DNA of 64,000 nucleotides. Source: Cohnella phaseoli (GTDB lineage Bacteria > Bacillota > Bacilli > Paenibacillales > Paenibacillaceae). Numbering within the stretch: position 1 is the first letter of the stretch; every line of letters starts with the position of its first letter. The position numbers and the translations under genes are program-made. The notes under the pieces are model-generated. The model was not told the DNA's origin and did no database searches. It was given only the letters and a program-made list of their open reading frames with translations. This document shows, piece after piece, positions 25,316-33,905 of this stretch. Location of the stretch: positions 1 to 64,000 of the forward strand of contig NZ_QRDZ01000029.1 of assembly GCF_003386235.1 (NCBI RefSeq). The letters run 5' to 3'.

Positions 25316-28300
25316 TTAATCATTCGAGACGAACCTACGAGTTTTTGGATCCGTTATATACGAATCAAGGCGGGAACAGAAGTTGGAATTTACTGCCGTT
25401 TCTATTTTCAATAATACTTGCCTATGAATATTCTCTACAAAATCACACACTCCTAGAGCCTCAAGAATATCCAATAACTTTGGATCGGCCCCGTATGCTT
25501 TAAAATCAAGTTCGTATTCATCTTCATCCGACTTCGATCCATTTTCAATTACAAACTGGCTGAAACGTAACAGATTTGAATGGTTTTCTTCAGTATTTTC
25601 CATTTCAGAACTACTTAGATAAAGTTCAATACTTAACAAATCAAGATCAACAAACTCAAATGCAGAAGCCTCTAATCCATTACAACATGATCCCGGATAG
25701 TCTGGAAGAAACGTATCCTGAGGAATTTTGAAGTTCAATTTGAGATCAAAAAAACTGAGAGTGGAAGTACATAATGTTCTGGAACTTGTCGCATCTACGG
25801 ATGTTAAATAGTTATTCAAAATCGGAAGCAAATATTGTTGATTAAAATACTGAAGATCCAGCTCAGAACACATTACCCAAATGTCGTGCTCACTATCTAT
25901 AAAAGCATCGCGCAGGTTTAAGAACTCCTTATAAGGAATGGTTTTTTTCTTATCCCTGGAAGAAAGAAAACTTTTTAACGACAAATACGACTGAAATAAA
26001 AGAGTTTGAAACTCGTACCATTTCCCTCTCTGAACGATAAAAGGAAAAGCAAGTATTGTGGGCAAATCAATTGCTCCCGATTCTAGTTTATTTTTAAAAA
26101 CCGGATAATTTGCAAGGGTCCGTTCGGAAAAAATAATCTGTCCCTTTTTCATCATTTCAAAAGCAAATTCAGAAAACATGTCGATCATTGATTCAATCTC
26201 AGTAACAGAATTCAATTGATTGATTTGAGTACATAAATATGATGCAAACTCTTCGTAGAACAAGGCACTTGTCGATGGAAATTTTTTCTTTTCACGATAG
26301 TAAGCCATCAATACAGATACTCTATTCCAATTACTATAAAAAGGCTGAATGAACCAAGGTGTTTCGCTTTCAAAAAGCAAAACTAAGGCTCTAGCTTCTG
26401 ATGCAGATTGAGCGTTATTTTCAATAAAATCCACAATATCTTGATCAAGTATTTCCTCTGATTTCCCTAACAAAGAGTCTTTTTCTATATTGATCATTTC
26501 TTCTTGTTTTTTTTGCTGTTCTTCTTTAGCTCTGCTTTTTCTTTCATTACTTTCAACCGCATTTAATCGGCTCGTTTGATCCTCCTCATCTAAATAACCT
26601 GCATTAATTTTTAGTTCTTTTCGAAACGTTTTGCTATCGCGGAGCTTAAATCTTTCCAATATCTCCGGGTACACTATGTCAATTAACCAGTCAATTCGGT
26701 CATATTCTCCATTCGAAGCGAAAAAATCAATATCATCAAGCAGTATATATTTAATTTTTCGTTTTATCGTCTTATAGTTAATTTTATAAAACTCAGAAAA
26801 TTCTTCCGGAAAAATATCTCTAAATTGATGACAAGCAAGCACATGCTCGGCAAATCTTGAACGCTCATAGAAGTCATTAATCAGCTTATTCCGGTCAAGC
26901 TTAATCTTTAATGGAATCACTTCTTGAATTAACCCTGGAAATGCGACCATATCATCATAAGATAATGGGTAATCCTTTTCATGAATTAATGAAACTAGAT
27001 ACTGAATTTTATCTTTAATAAACTCATCCATTTTGGGATTTTCATTAACCCCAAAATGAAAGATAACATCTTCTAACTTTTTTACAATACAATCTTCCGG
27101 CGCCTCATCAATACATGGCATGCGCTCGAAAACATCCCTCTCAGGATATGAATATTTTAAAATATCAAAATCAGAGATTATTCTATCTCGAAGTATAATG
27201 ACCAGGTTCTCCGGTAAATGTATCATCTTTTGATAAAAAATATCGTCATCTGAAATGTCATAGATACTACGAGTTGAACTGGTAGCGTTAAACATAAAAA
27301 AGAGCTGATTAATAAACGGACAACCTTGAATGAACATCTTGCCATAGTATAGTATATTATTCGCCAAATGCTGATATAAAAAATCCTTAATAGAGGGGTT
27401 CTGGAACTTCACTAGAATTGTTGACGATGTTCTCTGATAATAGGTCTTAATCATTGTTTTTTCTAATTGTGTAACTATGCTATCAAATTCCAATCCTTGA
27501 TCTAGTATGTTAATTTGCCCTCCAGCCTCTATGCAAGAATAATAAGATGACTTTAAGTCCATCAATCTCATAGGTTGAGAGGACAAAAATAATATAAGAG
27601 CAGCTATCTTTGCACCGAAAGTCTGCTTCATAAAAATATTTTTCCAGAAGTCCAGTGGTTCATTTAAATAATTCAGAAATTCCTTAAAAAACTCTACAGG
27701 AGCACTTTCTTCGAACAAAACTGAACCTTGATCCAGAAAAGTCTCAATAATCCTGGGATTATAATTAGGATGGTTAATGATTTCTTCATATCTCTCAGCT
27801 ATAATTCGCACATAGTTCCATTCAAGACGAGAGAAATAAAGATGATTGAACAAAATTTTTGTCCTAATCAACTCAGAGTAATCTTCCAGTTGAAGAAAGC
27901 ACTTGCCAATATTCAGTGTTTTGCTGAGTTGCTCATTTTGATATTCAGCCATCCCTTGCTGTAATACATATTCACGACTAGCCAAAATTAAAATCTTATT
28001 TGAGGACTCAGAAACTTGCTTAATAAACCTCAACAAGTGTTTTTCTTCGTTATGAGGGAACTTTTCATCTTTGAACGTATCTCCCCAAAAGTCATCGAAA
28101 AAGAAAATCTGCTTCTCATTCTCTTTATACATTTTACGTGCAATACCAACAGTATTGGCATAAATGAAATCTTGGTACCCTTTGCGTTGTAAAAAATAAG
28201 CAACTAAACTGCGGCCTAAAGTTGTTTTTCCAATGCCAGGTTCCCCCGAAATCAACACGTATCTGAATTTATCTAATATATCGATAGCTCGTACAAAACT

Positions 28301-28864
28301 AGGATTTTGAACGAATACTTTAACTGAACTCTTTATTTCCTCTAACTCATAACTTGATTCAGTCAAGATATCTCGGTGAACAATTTCATCAACTAGTCCA
28401 GTTAAAACATTAGTGCTGCTGAGCCAAAGTTTATAGTGGGTGCGTTCTACATTCTGATACTGCTCTTGCGCGAGTAACCGATTCAAATCATCTCTGTCCA
28501 TAATGTCAGTACGATCCTTAATTAACCCATCGAATAAATTCAATATCTCATCACGCTGAGACAATTCTAATTTTATGGACGTAACGAGAATATATCTTGT
28601 TGGACGTGAAGCCGTCGCTTTCTGTTTTTCTTGATTCTTTAAGACGTTAAACAACTGCCTGTAATTGTTCTGATAGCATTTTACCTGAACAACAATTTTT
28701 GTCGTGTCTTCGCAATATCGAAGATCGATTCCCCCATCTCTGCCCCGTCCAGATATTTCAAAATGTAGGTTTTCTCTAATCTCCAAAATATCTTGGACCA
28801 ATTCTTCAAATTCGCGTGGAGATAAACAATTATGAAAATCATAATTTGGCGGTATTTTGATCAC
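25316..28864 (-). CDS. Mrr-like nuclease fused to a STAND NTPase (nSTAND3-like), candidate anti-phage protein
   Basis: 1182 residues. Residues 1-120 are an Mrr-type PD-(D/E)XK nuclease: E20/E21 in the first helix, D47 in GRGRDGGIDLRY and Q60-V-K62 in IVVQVKCYQ. Residues ~180-460 are a STAND ATPase: Walker A G207-EPGIGK213-T (with T214/T215), Walker B FFFDDFWG (D257, D258) and a sensor segment ILILASREYVLQQG. The remaining ~700 residues are helical with no recognised repeats and would be the sensor. Such nuclease-STAND proteins (Avs/nSTAND families) bind a phage protein, oligomerise and activate the nuclease. The start is GTG 28864 with only a weak AAAGAAG site. AT-rich composition marks it as acquired. 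Confidence 0.85.
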   Translation of the reverse strand: MIKIPPNYDFHNCLSPREFEELVQDILEIRENLHFEISGRGRDGGIDLRYCEDTTKIVVQVKCYQNNYRQLFNVLKNQEKQKATASRPTRYILVTSIKLELSQRDEILNLFDGLIKDRTDIMDRDDLNRLLAQEQYQNVERTHYKLWLSSTNVLTGLVDEIVHRDILTESSYELEEIKSSVKVFVQNPSFVRAIDILDKFRYVLISGEPGIGKTTLGRSLVAYFLQRKGYQDFIYANTVGIARKMYKENEKQIFFFDDFWGDTFKDEKFPHNEEKHLLRFIKQVSESSNKILILASREYVLQQGMAEYQNEQLSKTLNIGKCFLQLEDYSELIRTKILFNHLYFSRLEWNYVRIIAERYEEIINHPNYNPRIIETFLDQGSVLFEESAPVEFFKEFLNYLNEPLDFWKNIFMKQTFGAKIAALILFLSSQPMRLMDLKSSYYSCIEAGGQINILDQGLEFDSIVTQLEKTMIKTYYQRTSSTILVKFQNPSIKDFLYQHLANNILYYGKMFIQGCPFINQLFFMFNATSSTRSIYDISDDDIFYQKMIHLPENLVIILRDRIISDFDILKYSYPERDVFERMPCIDEAPEDCIVKKLEDVIFHFGVNENPKMDEFIKDKIQYLVSLIHEKDYPLSYDDMVAFPGLIQEVIPLKIKLDRNKLINDFYERSRFAEHVLACHQFRDIFPEEFSEFYKINYKTIKRKIKYILLDDIDFFASNGEYDRIDWLIDIVYPEILERFKLRDSKTFRKELKINAGYLDEEDQTSRLNAVESNERKSRAKEEQQKKQEEMINIEKDSLLGKSEEILDQDIVDFIENNAQSASEARALVLLFESETPWFIQPFYSNWNRVSVLMAYYREKKKFPSTSALFYEEFASYLCTQINQLNSVTEIESMIDMFSEFAFEMMKKGQIIFSERTLANYPVFKNKLESGAIDLPTILAFPFIVQRGKWYEFQTLLFQSYLSLKSFLSSRDKKKTIPYKEFLNLRDAFIDSEHDIWVMCSELDLQYFNQQYLLPILNNYLTSVDATSSRTLCTSTLSFFDLKLNFKIPQDTFLPDYPGSCCNGLEASAFEFVDLDLLSIELYLSSSEMENTEENHSNLLRFSQFVIENGSKSDEDEYELDFKAYGADPKLLDILEALGVCDFVENIHRQVLLKIETAVNSNFCSRLDSYITDPKTRRFVSND

Positions 28865-29208
28865 CTTCTTTAGAATAAATAAATTGTTCGTGGTCCTAGG
28901 TTGGCTGATAACAAAATAATGAAAAGATCGTGTTTACTCAGTTTGTTTTCATATTATAGTAAAACGATTTTATAAAAAATAACATTTTTCACATAGTTTT
29001 TATTTCCCCTCTTCTGAATAGAGATTTTGCAAAATAAGAATCCTTTATTCTCTGCGACGTTTTCCTCCTTTTTACATCACATTTACATCCGTACACTGTA
29101 ACCTGTCAAAAAATATGGTAAACTGGTGTAGTTGAGTTTCATTTTCATTTTCATTTCGACGGCCATGATTAATTTTCTTCCATAAGTTAGATGCTACAAT
29201 CGTGGCCC
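28865..29208. other. AT-rich gene-free region before the MITE-like element
   Basis: No gene. It must hold the promoter of the Mrr-STAND operon (minus) and part of the fumC leader (plus). Three tandem TTTCAT hexamers lie near 29135-29155. The composition changes from AT-rich to normal close to the repeat at 29209. Confidence 0.45.
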
Positions 29209-29362
29209 TAGGGCGTGTATGCAAACCCGCTTGGGGGCATCTTTCATCCCCTGCTTTGTCACTTTTGCTTGACGTACCCCCGGTACGCCTTCACAAAAGC
29301 TCCTTGCATGGAACGAAAATTCGGCCATATCTGTTTTCCTCGGAGTATGCATACACGCCCTA
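29209..29362. mobile_element. MITE-like palindromic element, copy 1 (150 bp plus TA ends)
   Basis: Terminal inverted repeats GGGCGTGTATGCA and TGCATACACGCCC are flanked by TA on both sides, as for IS630/mariner-type target duplications. An internal stem-loop pairs CTTTTG with CAAAAG and contains GTACC/GGTAC. There is no reading frame. A second copy lies at 61159-61323. It sits 25 bases before the fumC ribosome site. Confidence 0.8.
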
Positions 29363-29404
29363 GCAGTTTCTGACTAATTTATAAGGAAGTTGAGGTGTTT
29401 TCAG

Positions 29405-30790
29405 ATGGATTACCGGATTGAAAAAGATTCGCTTGGAGAGGTCCAGGTACCTGTGGAGAAGCTGTGGGGAGCGCAGACGCAGCGAAGCTTGGGCAACTTT
29501 AAGATCGGCACGGAGAAAATGCCGCTAGAGCTCATTCGCGTGTTCGCCCTGCTCAAGAAAAGCGCGGCACTCGTCAATGCGGAGCTTGGCAAGCTCCCGG
29601 CCGATAAAACGCAAGCGATCGTGGATGCCGCCGACGAGATCGTCCGAGGCGACTGGGACGAACACTTCCCGCTCGCGGTATGGCAGACGGGCAGCGGCAC
29701 GCAGTCGAATATGAACGTTAACGAAGTGATCGCCAATCGAGCCAATACGCTGATGACCGAGCGGGGCGCCGAGCAGCGCGTCCATCCGAACGACGATGTC
29801 AACAAGTCGCAAAGCTCGAACGACACGTTCCCGACCGCGATGCATATCGCTGCGCTAGTCGCCGTGGAAGATCTTGTTCTGCCTGCGATCGACAAGCTGA
29901 AAGCGACGCTTCAAGCGAAGAGCGAGCAGTTTGCGGACGTGATCAAAATCGGCCGAACGCATTTACAGGACGCTACTCCGCTTACGCTAGGTCAAGAGAT
30001 TAGCGGCTGGGTCGCGATGCTGGACAAGTCCGCCAGGATGATCCGCGACAGCGCCGAATATTTGCGCGAGCTGGCGATCGGCGGAACCGCCGTCGGAACG
30101 GGCATTAACGCCCACCCGCAGTTCGGGGACAAAGTCGCGGAGAAGCTAAGCGAACTAAGCGGCAAGTCGTTCCGCTCGGCCGTCAATAAGTTCCACGCGC
30201 TGACAAGCCATGACGAGCTTGTTCATGTCCACGGCGCGTTCAAAGCGCTGGCCGCCGATCTGATGAAGATCGCCAACGACGTGCGCTGGCTGGCGAGCGG
30301 CCCGCGCAGCGGCATCGGCGAGATTACGATTCCCGCCAACGAACCGGGAAGCTCGATTATGCCGGGCAAGGTGAACCCGACCCAATCGGAAGCGATGACG
30401 ATGGTCGTCGCCCAGGTGATGGGCAACGATGTCACGATCGGGTTTGCGGCCAGCCAAGGCAACTTCGAGCTGAACGTGTTTAAGCCGGTTATTATCCTCA
30501 ACTTCCTGCAATCGGCCCGTTTGCTGGCGGATGCGATCCATTCGTGGAACGACAACTGCGCTGTCGGCCTTGAGGCCAATATCCCCGTCATTCAGGGCCA
30601 TCTCGAACGGTCGCTCATGCTCGTAACGGCGCTGAATCCGCATATCGGCTACGAGAATGCGGCGTCGATCGCCAAGACGGCGCATGCGCAGGGATTGACA
30701 TTGAAGGAAGCCGCCTTGCGAAGCGGCTTGCTGACGGAGGAACAATTCGACGAGATCGTCCGTCCCGAGCACATGATCCATCCCCAATAA
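29405..30790 (+). CDS. fumC: Fumarate hydratase, class II
   Basis: 461 residues from ATG 29405 (GAGGTG nine bases upstream); the frame opens earlier at 29390 without support. It carries the superfamily signature GSSIMPGKVNPTQ, the catalytic-region GRTHLQDATPLTLGQE and the TGSGTQSNMNVNEV block. It is an iron-independent tetrameric enzyme that interconverts fumarate and malate in the TCA cycle. It stands alone, with the MITE-like element just upstream and a terminator just downstream. Confidence 0.97.
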   Translation: MDYRIEKDSLGEVQVPVEKLWGAQTQRSLGNFKIGTEKMPLELIRVFALLKKSAALVNAELGKLPADKTQAIVDAADEIVRGDWDEHFPLAVWQTGSGTQSNMNVNEVIANRANTLMTERGAEQRVHPNDDVNKSQSSNDTFPTAMHIAALVAVEDLVLPAIDKLKATLQAKSEQFADVIKIGRTHLQDATPLTLGQEISGWVAMLDKSARMIRDSAEYLRELAIGGTAVGTGINAHPQFGDKVAEKLSELSGKSFRSAVNKFHALTSHDELVHVHGAFKALAADLMKIANDVRWLASGPRSGIGEITIPANEPGSSIMPGKVNPTQSEAMTMVVAQVMGNDVTIGFAASQGNFELNVFKPVIILNFLQSARLLADAIHSWNDNCAVGLEANIPVIQGHLERSLMLVTALNPHIGYENAASIAKTAHAQGLTLKEAALRSGLLTEEQFDEIVRPEHMIHPQ

Positions 30791-30795
30791 GATAA

Positions 30796-30835
30796 AGAGC
30801 AGGAAGCAAGGCGCCCCCGCCCTACTTCCTGCTCT
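30796..30835 (+). terminator. Terminator hairpin after fumC
   Basis: AGAGCAGGAAG and CTTCCTGCTCT are perfect eleven-base arms around an 18-base GC-rich loop, followed by TCTTGCTTG. It overlaps the 3' end of the small minus-strand gene that follows. Confidence 0.7.
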
Positions 30836-30983
30836 TCTTGCTTGCGATCCAGAAAGCCAAAATGATGACCGGAATAAGAATAATCCACGGGATGTTGATC
30901 GTGCTTCCCACAACCGCAGACAAGATCAAGACCAGTACGACAAAGCCGATTAAATAAAGACAGCCTCTTCCGAACGTCTCCAA
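30822..30983 (-). CDS. Small membrane protein, 53 aa
   Basis: Start TTG 30983 is chosen because AAGGAGAG lies about 6-8 bases upstream; an open frame extends to another TTG at 31013. The product is nearly all two membrane helices (CLYLIGFVVLVLILSAVVG and IPWIILIPVIILAFWIA) with a basic tail. Unknown function. Its 3' end uses part of the fumC terminator arm, so the two convergent genes share it. Confidence 0.55.
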   Translation of the reverse strand: METFGRGCLYLIGFVVLVLILSAVVGSTINIPWIILIPVIILAFWIASKKSRK

Positions 30984-31030
30984 GCCCTCTCTCCTTTCCG
31001 GGAGATATTCCAAGGAAAACAGGTGACTGC

Positions 31031-31384
31031 ATGAACCGTTCTTTCCGTCAAGCCTTCCTATTGCTCGCGCTTTGCCTGCTCCCCCCGATCGCGCTTCATC
31101 CTTCGGCTGCTTACGGGCAGACAGCCCAGCCGGAATACGCCAAGTGGGGAATTGTCGCGATGGAGGCGGCCAAAGCCAAGTACGGCGTTCCCATCGTCGA
31201 TTACCTTCACCTCGGCAGATTCCCCGCCGCCCCAGGCACGGCCGAGGAAAGATTCAAGCTATGGCTTAAAGACGGCAGCCGGGAATTCGGCGTTATCGTC
31301 TCCGTTCAATTTTATACGGCGAACGATCGGCTGATTACCGTCAAGTTTCAGGAGACAGACCGTCCAATCTCTCGAAGAAGGTAA
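31031..31384 (+). CDS. DUF3889 family secreted protein (YqzG/YqxI-like)
   Basis: 117 residues with a Sec signal peptide (basic MNRSFR, a hydrophobic core to about residue 22, and a SAAYG-type cleavage region). The mature part shows the family pattern YAKWGIVAMEAAKAKYG, DYLHLGR and ERFKLWLKDGSREFGVIVSV, a small beta-rich domain. Its function is unknown. The 3' end overlaps the convergent VOC gene by 44 bases. Confidence 0.85.
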   Translation: MNRSFRQAFLLLALCLLPPIALHPSAAYGQTAQPEYAKWGIVAMEAAKAKYGVPIVDYLHLGRFPAAPGTAEERFKLWLKDGSREFGVIVSVQFYTANDRLITVKFQETDRPISRRR

Positions 31385-31736
31385 GACGGTTGCCGAACGG
31401 ATCGGCGATTCGAACCTCCAGACAGCCGAAAGCCTGTTCCAGACCGGGTCTGGCGTAACCGTACTTTTTGGCGGTCAATATTTCATGGTATTCCGTCAAG
31501 TTCGACGCTTCGATGCGTATCGCCGAACCCGGCGTACAGTCGCCATGATGCTCCGTCAAATGCAACGCACAGCGCCCCAGCGACACTTGCGCGTACAAAG
31601 GCATATCGGGCTCATAGCGGTGCTCCCAATCCAGTGCAAATCCCAAGAAATCGACGTAAAACTCCTTTGCCTTCGCTACGTCGAAAATGCGCAGCAGCGG
31701 AGTCACGGTCGTTAGTTCAAACCTCGTATTTTCCAA
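31341..31736 (-). CDS. Glyoxalase/bleomycin-resistance (VOC) superfamily protein
   Basis: 131 residues from TTG 31736, supported by AAGGGAGGG upstream; an extra 20 codons before it are rejected. Pattern: TPLLRIFDVAKAKEFYVDFLGF, the metal-site-like EHH in LHLTEHHGD, and DPFGNRLTFFERL at the end. This resembles the bleomycin-resistance-like glyoxalases; the ligand is unknown. It stands between two convergent or unrelated transcripts. Confidence 0.85.
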   Translation of the reverse strand: MENTRFELTTVTPLLRIFDVAKAKEFYVDFLGFALDWEHRYEPDMPLYAQVSLGRCALHLTEHHGDCTPGSAIRIEASNLTEYHEILTAKKYGYARPGLEQAFGCLEVRIADPFGNRLTFFERLDGLSPET

Positions 31737-31811
31737 CGTCCACCCTCCCTTTTCTTCGAATATAATCGACTTGCGCTTAGATGCCCATCGTATCACGAGG
31801 GTGCCGACAGA

Positions 31812-32798
31812 TCAACGCTTACGACTGCGATACAGCAAATAGATGAAAAACGGAGCGCCGACCCCGGCCGTAAACACACCCACGGGAAGATCGTAAGGCA
31901 GGAAAGCGGTGCGAGCGACAAAATCTGCGGCAACGACGATCAAGCTGCCGCAAATCGCCGCCATCGGAATCAGCTTGCGCGCTCCCGGGCCGACGAGACG
32001 GCGCGCGATATGCGGACCGATCAGCCCGACGAAGCCGATGACGCCGCCGATCGCGACGGCCGATCCGGCCAGCCCGACGCTGATCGCGATCAGCGTAAAC
32101 CGGCTGCGGCCAACGTTGTTGCCTACGCTAATGGCCGAATCGTCGGTCAGCGCCAGCACGTTCATGTTTCTCCCTTGGTAGACCGCCAGCAGCAGAAACA
32201 CGACCGTCCATGGCGCAAGCATGAGCACATGCTTCCACGAGCTGGCGTAGATCGTGCCGGTCAGCCACAGGTAAGCGTCGGCGGCAGTATATTCGTTGCC
32301 GAACACGAGCAGAGCGTTCGTGTAGGCGCCGGTCAATGCGCCGATTCCGATGCCGACGAGAATAAGCCGGCTTGGGGCAACGCCCTTCTTCCATGCGAAC
32401 AGATAGATGAGCATGGAGACGAAACCCGCCCCGCACATCGCCGCTGCCGGCAGCCACCCGATGCTTACCGCGGCGGATCGGAACGTCAGGAACGACGCGG
32501 CTGCTGCGGCCGCTCCTCCGGTAATGCCGACCAGATCGGGCGCTGCCAGCGGATTGCGGAAGACGCCTTGCAGAATTGCGCCGGCTACCGCCAAGGAAGC
32601 GCCGGTCAGCAAGGCAACGACGAGGCGCGGCGCACGCAGCTCGCGTACGACAAGCGTCTCTTCGGCCAAACCTTCGCCAAACAATGCCTGTACGACCCGT
32701 TCCACGGGAATCGACATATCTCCAAAAGCGATATAAATAACGGAGAAGGCGATCAAAGCGCCGCTAAGCGCCGCAAACCATCCGGCGGAGCGGATCAT
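31812..32798 (-). CDS. FecCD-family iron-siderophore ABC permease (second subunit)
   Basis: 328 residues with nine or ten membrane helices. The EAA-like coupling loop GLIGPHIARRLVGPGARKLIP and the N-terminal GAILQGVFRNPLAAPDLVGI are typical of FecCD/BtuC permeases. It overlaps the first permease gene by four bases and forms a heterodimer with it to move a ferric siderophore. No ATPase gene follows; in the comparable Bacillus feuABC system a shared ATPase (YusV) serves this role. Confidence 0.93.
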   Translation of the reverse strand: MIRSAGWFAALSGALIAFSVIYIAFGDMSIPVERVVQALFGEGLAEETLVVRELRAPRLVVALLTGASLAVAGAILQGVFRNPLAAPDLVGITGGAAAAAASFLTFRSAAVSIGWLPAAAMCGAGFVSMLIYLFAWKKGVAPSRLILVGIGIGALTGAYTNALLVFGNEYTAADAYLWLTGTIYASSWKHVLMLAPWTVVFLLLAVYQGRNMNVLALTDDSAISVGNNVGRSRFTLIAISVGLAGSAVAIGGVIGFVGLIGPHIARRLVGPGARKLIPMAAICGSLIVVAADFVARTAFLPYDLPVGVFTAGVGAPFFIYLLYRSRKR

Positions 32799-33811
32799 GC
32801 CTTCACCTTCCCTCTGCGCGCGATATAAATGAAGAACGGCGTGCCGACCGCCGCCGTCATCACGCCTACGGGCAGCTCTTGTGGCGGAATGACGAATCTC
32901 GCCGCGAGGTCTGCTAACAGCAGCAGCGTCGCGCCAAGCACGGCGGAATACGGAATGAGCCAGCGATGATCAAGGCCGGCCAAGTAGCGCGCCACATGCG
33001 GAATGACGATGCCGATGAAGCCGATCGGCCCTGCCACGGCAACGGAACTGCCGGCCAGCAGTACGATGCACAGACCGCCGGCAAACTTGACCAGCGACGT
33101 TCGCATGCCGACGCCGACCGCCGTCTCTTCCCCGGCGGCAAGCACGTTCAGATGGCGGGACAGCAGCCACGCCCCGAGCCAGCTAACCGCCATATAAGGA
33201 ATGACGGTGACAAGCAGCTCCAGCGGCCTGCCCGCGATCGATCCGGCCAGCCAGAACAGCACGTCCTGCAGCGAGCTCTGATTGCGGACGAGCAAGCCCT
33301 GCGTGGCCGACATGAACAGCGCGGACATCGCCGCGCCCGCAAGCACGATCCGCATCGGCGTCATGCCTTCGTAGCCGAGCGCGCTCAGCGCGTACACGGT
33401 AGCAGCCGCGATGGCCGCCCCGCCGAATGCAAACCAGACGAGCGTGCTCTGGCTCTGAATCGCCAGCGCCGTCACGCCAAGGACAACTCCGAGGGCCGCG
33501 CCCGAGTTAATGCCTAGAATCGAAGGCGAGGCCAGCGGGTTGCGCGTAATTGCCTGCATAATGACGCCCGCCACCGCCAAGCTCGCTCCGACCGCGGCGG
33601 CGATCAGCGCTCTCGGCAATCTTGTTAGCTTCACGATCACCTGATTCATAGAAGTTTCGTCGTAATGAAACAGCGCGGCGATCGTATCGCTCCAGCTCAC
33701 ACTCGTAAATCCCCAGCGGATATTGGCGACAAAACCGAATGCAAGCAGGACCGCTCCCGCGAGCAGCCCTGCCAGCTTGTACGAAAATCTCGACAATCCT
33801 TGTTCTGTCAT
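32795..33811 (-). CDS. FecCD-family iron-siderophore ABC permease (first subunit)
   Basis: 338 residues with the same layout as its partner: GVIMQAITRNPLASPSILGI near residue 90 and the coupling loop GFIGIVIPHVARYLAGLDHRW. It ends with a basic tail after ELPVGVMTAAVGTPFFIYI. It lies 94 bases downstream of the binding-protein gene and is presumably in the same Fur-regulated transcript. Confidence 0.93.
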   Translation of the reverse strand: MTEQGLSRFSYKLAGLLAGAVLLAFGFVANIRWGFTSVSWSDTIAALFHYDETSMNQVIVKLTRLPRALIAAAVGASLAVAGVIMQAITRNPLASPSILGINSGAALGVVLGVTALAIQSQSTLVWFAFGGAAIAAATVYALSALGYEGMTPMRIVLAGAAMSALFMSATQGLLVRNQSSLQDVLFWLAGSIAGRPLELLVTVIPYMAVSWLGAWLLSRHLNVLAAGEETAVGVGMRTSLVKFAGGLCIVLLAGSSVAVAGPIGFIGIVIPHVARYLAGLDHRWLIPYSAVLGATLLLLADLAARFVIPPQELPVGVMTAAVGTPFFIYIARRGKVKA

Positions 33812-33905
33812 TGCTTAAGCTCCTGTTCGTCGATAGAGGGCAAGACGCCGAAGAACGAGCGCATTCGCGTCTCGTTCCCCGGCGATCCATAGGGTGGATC
33901 AAGCT

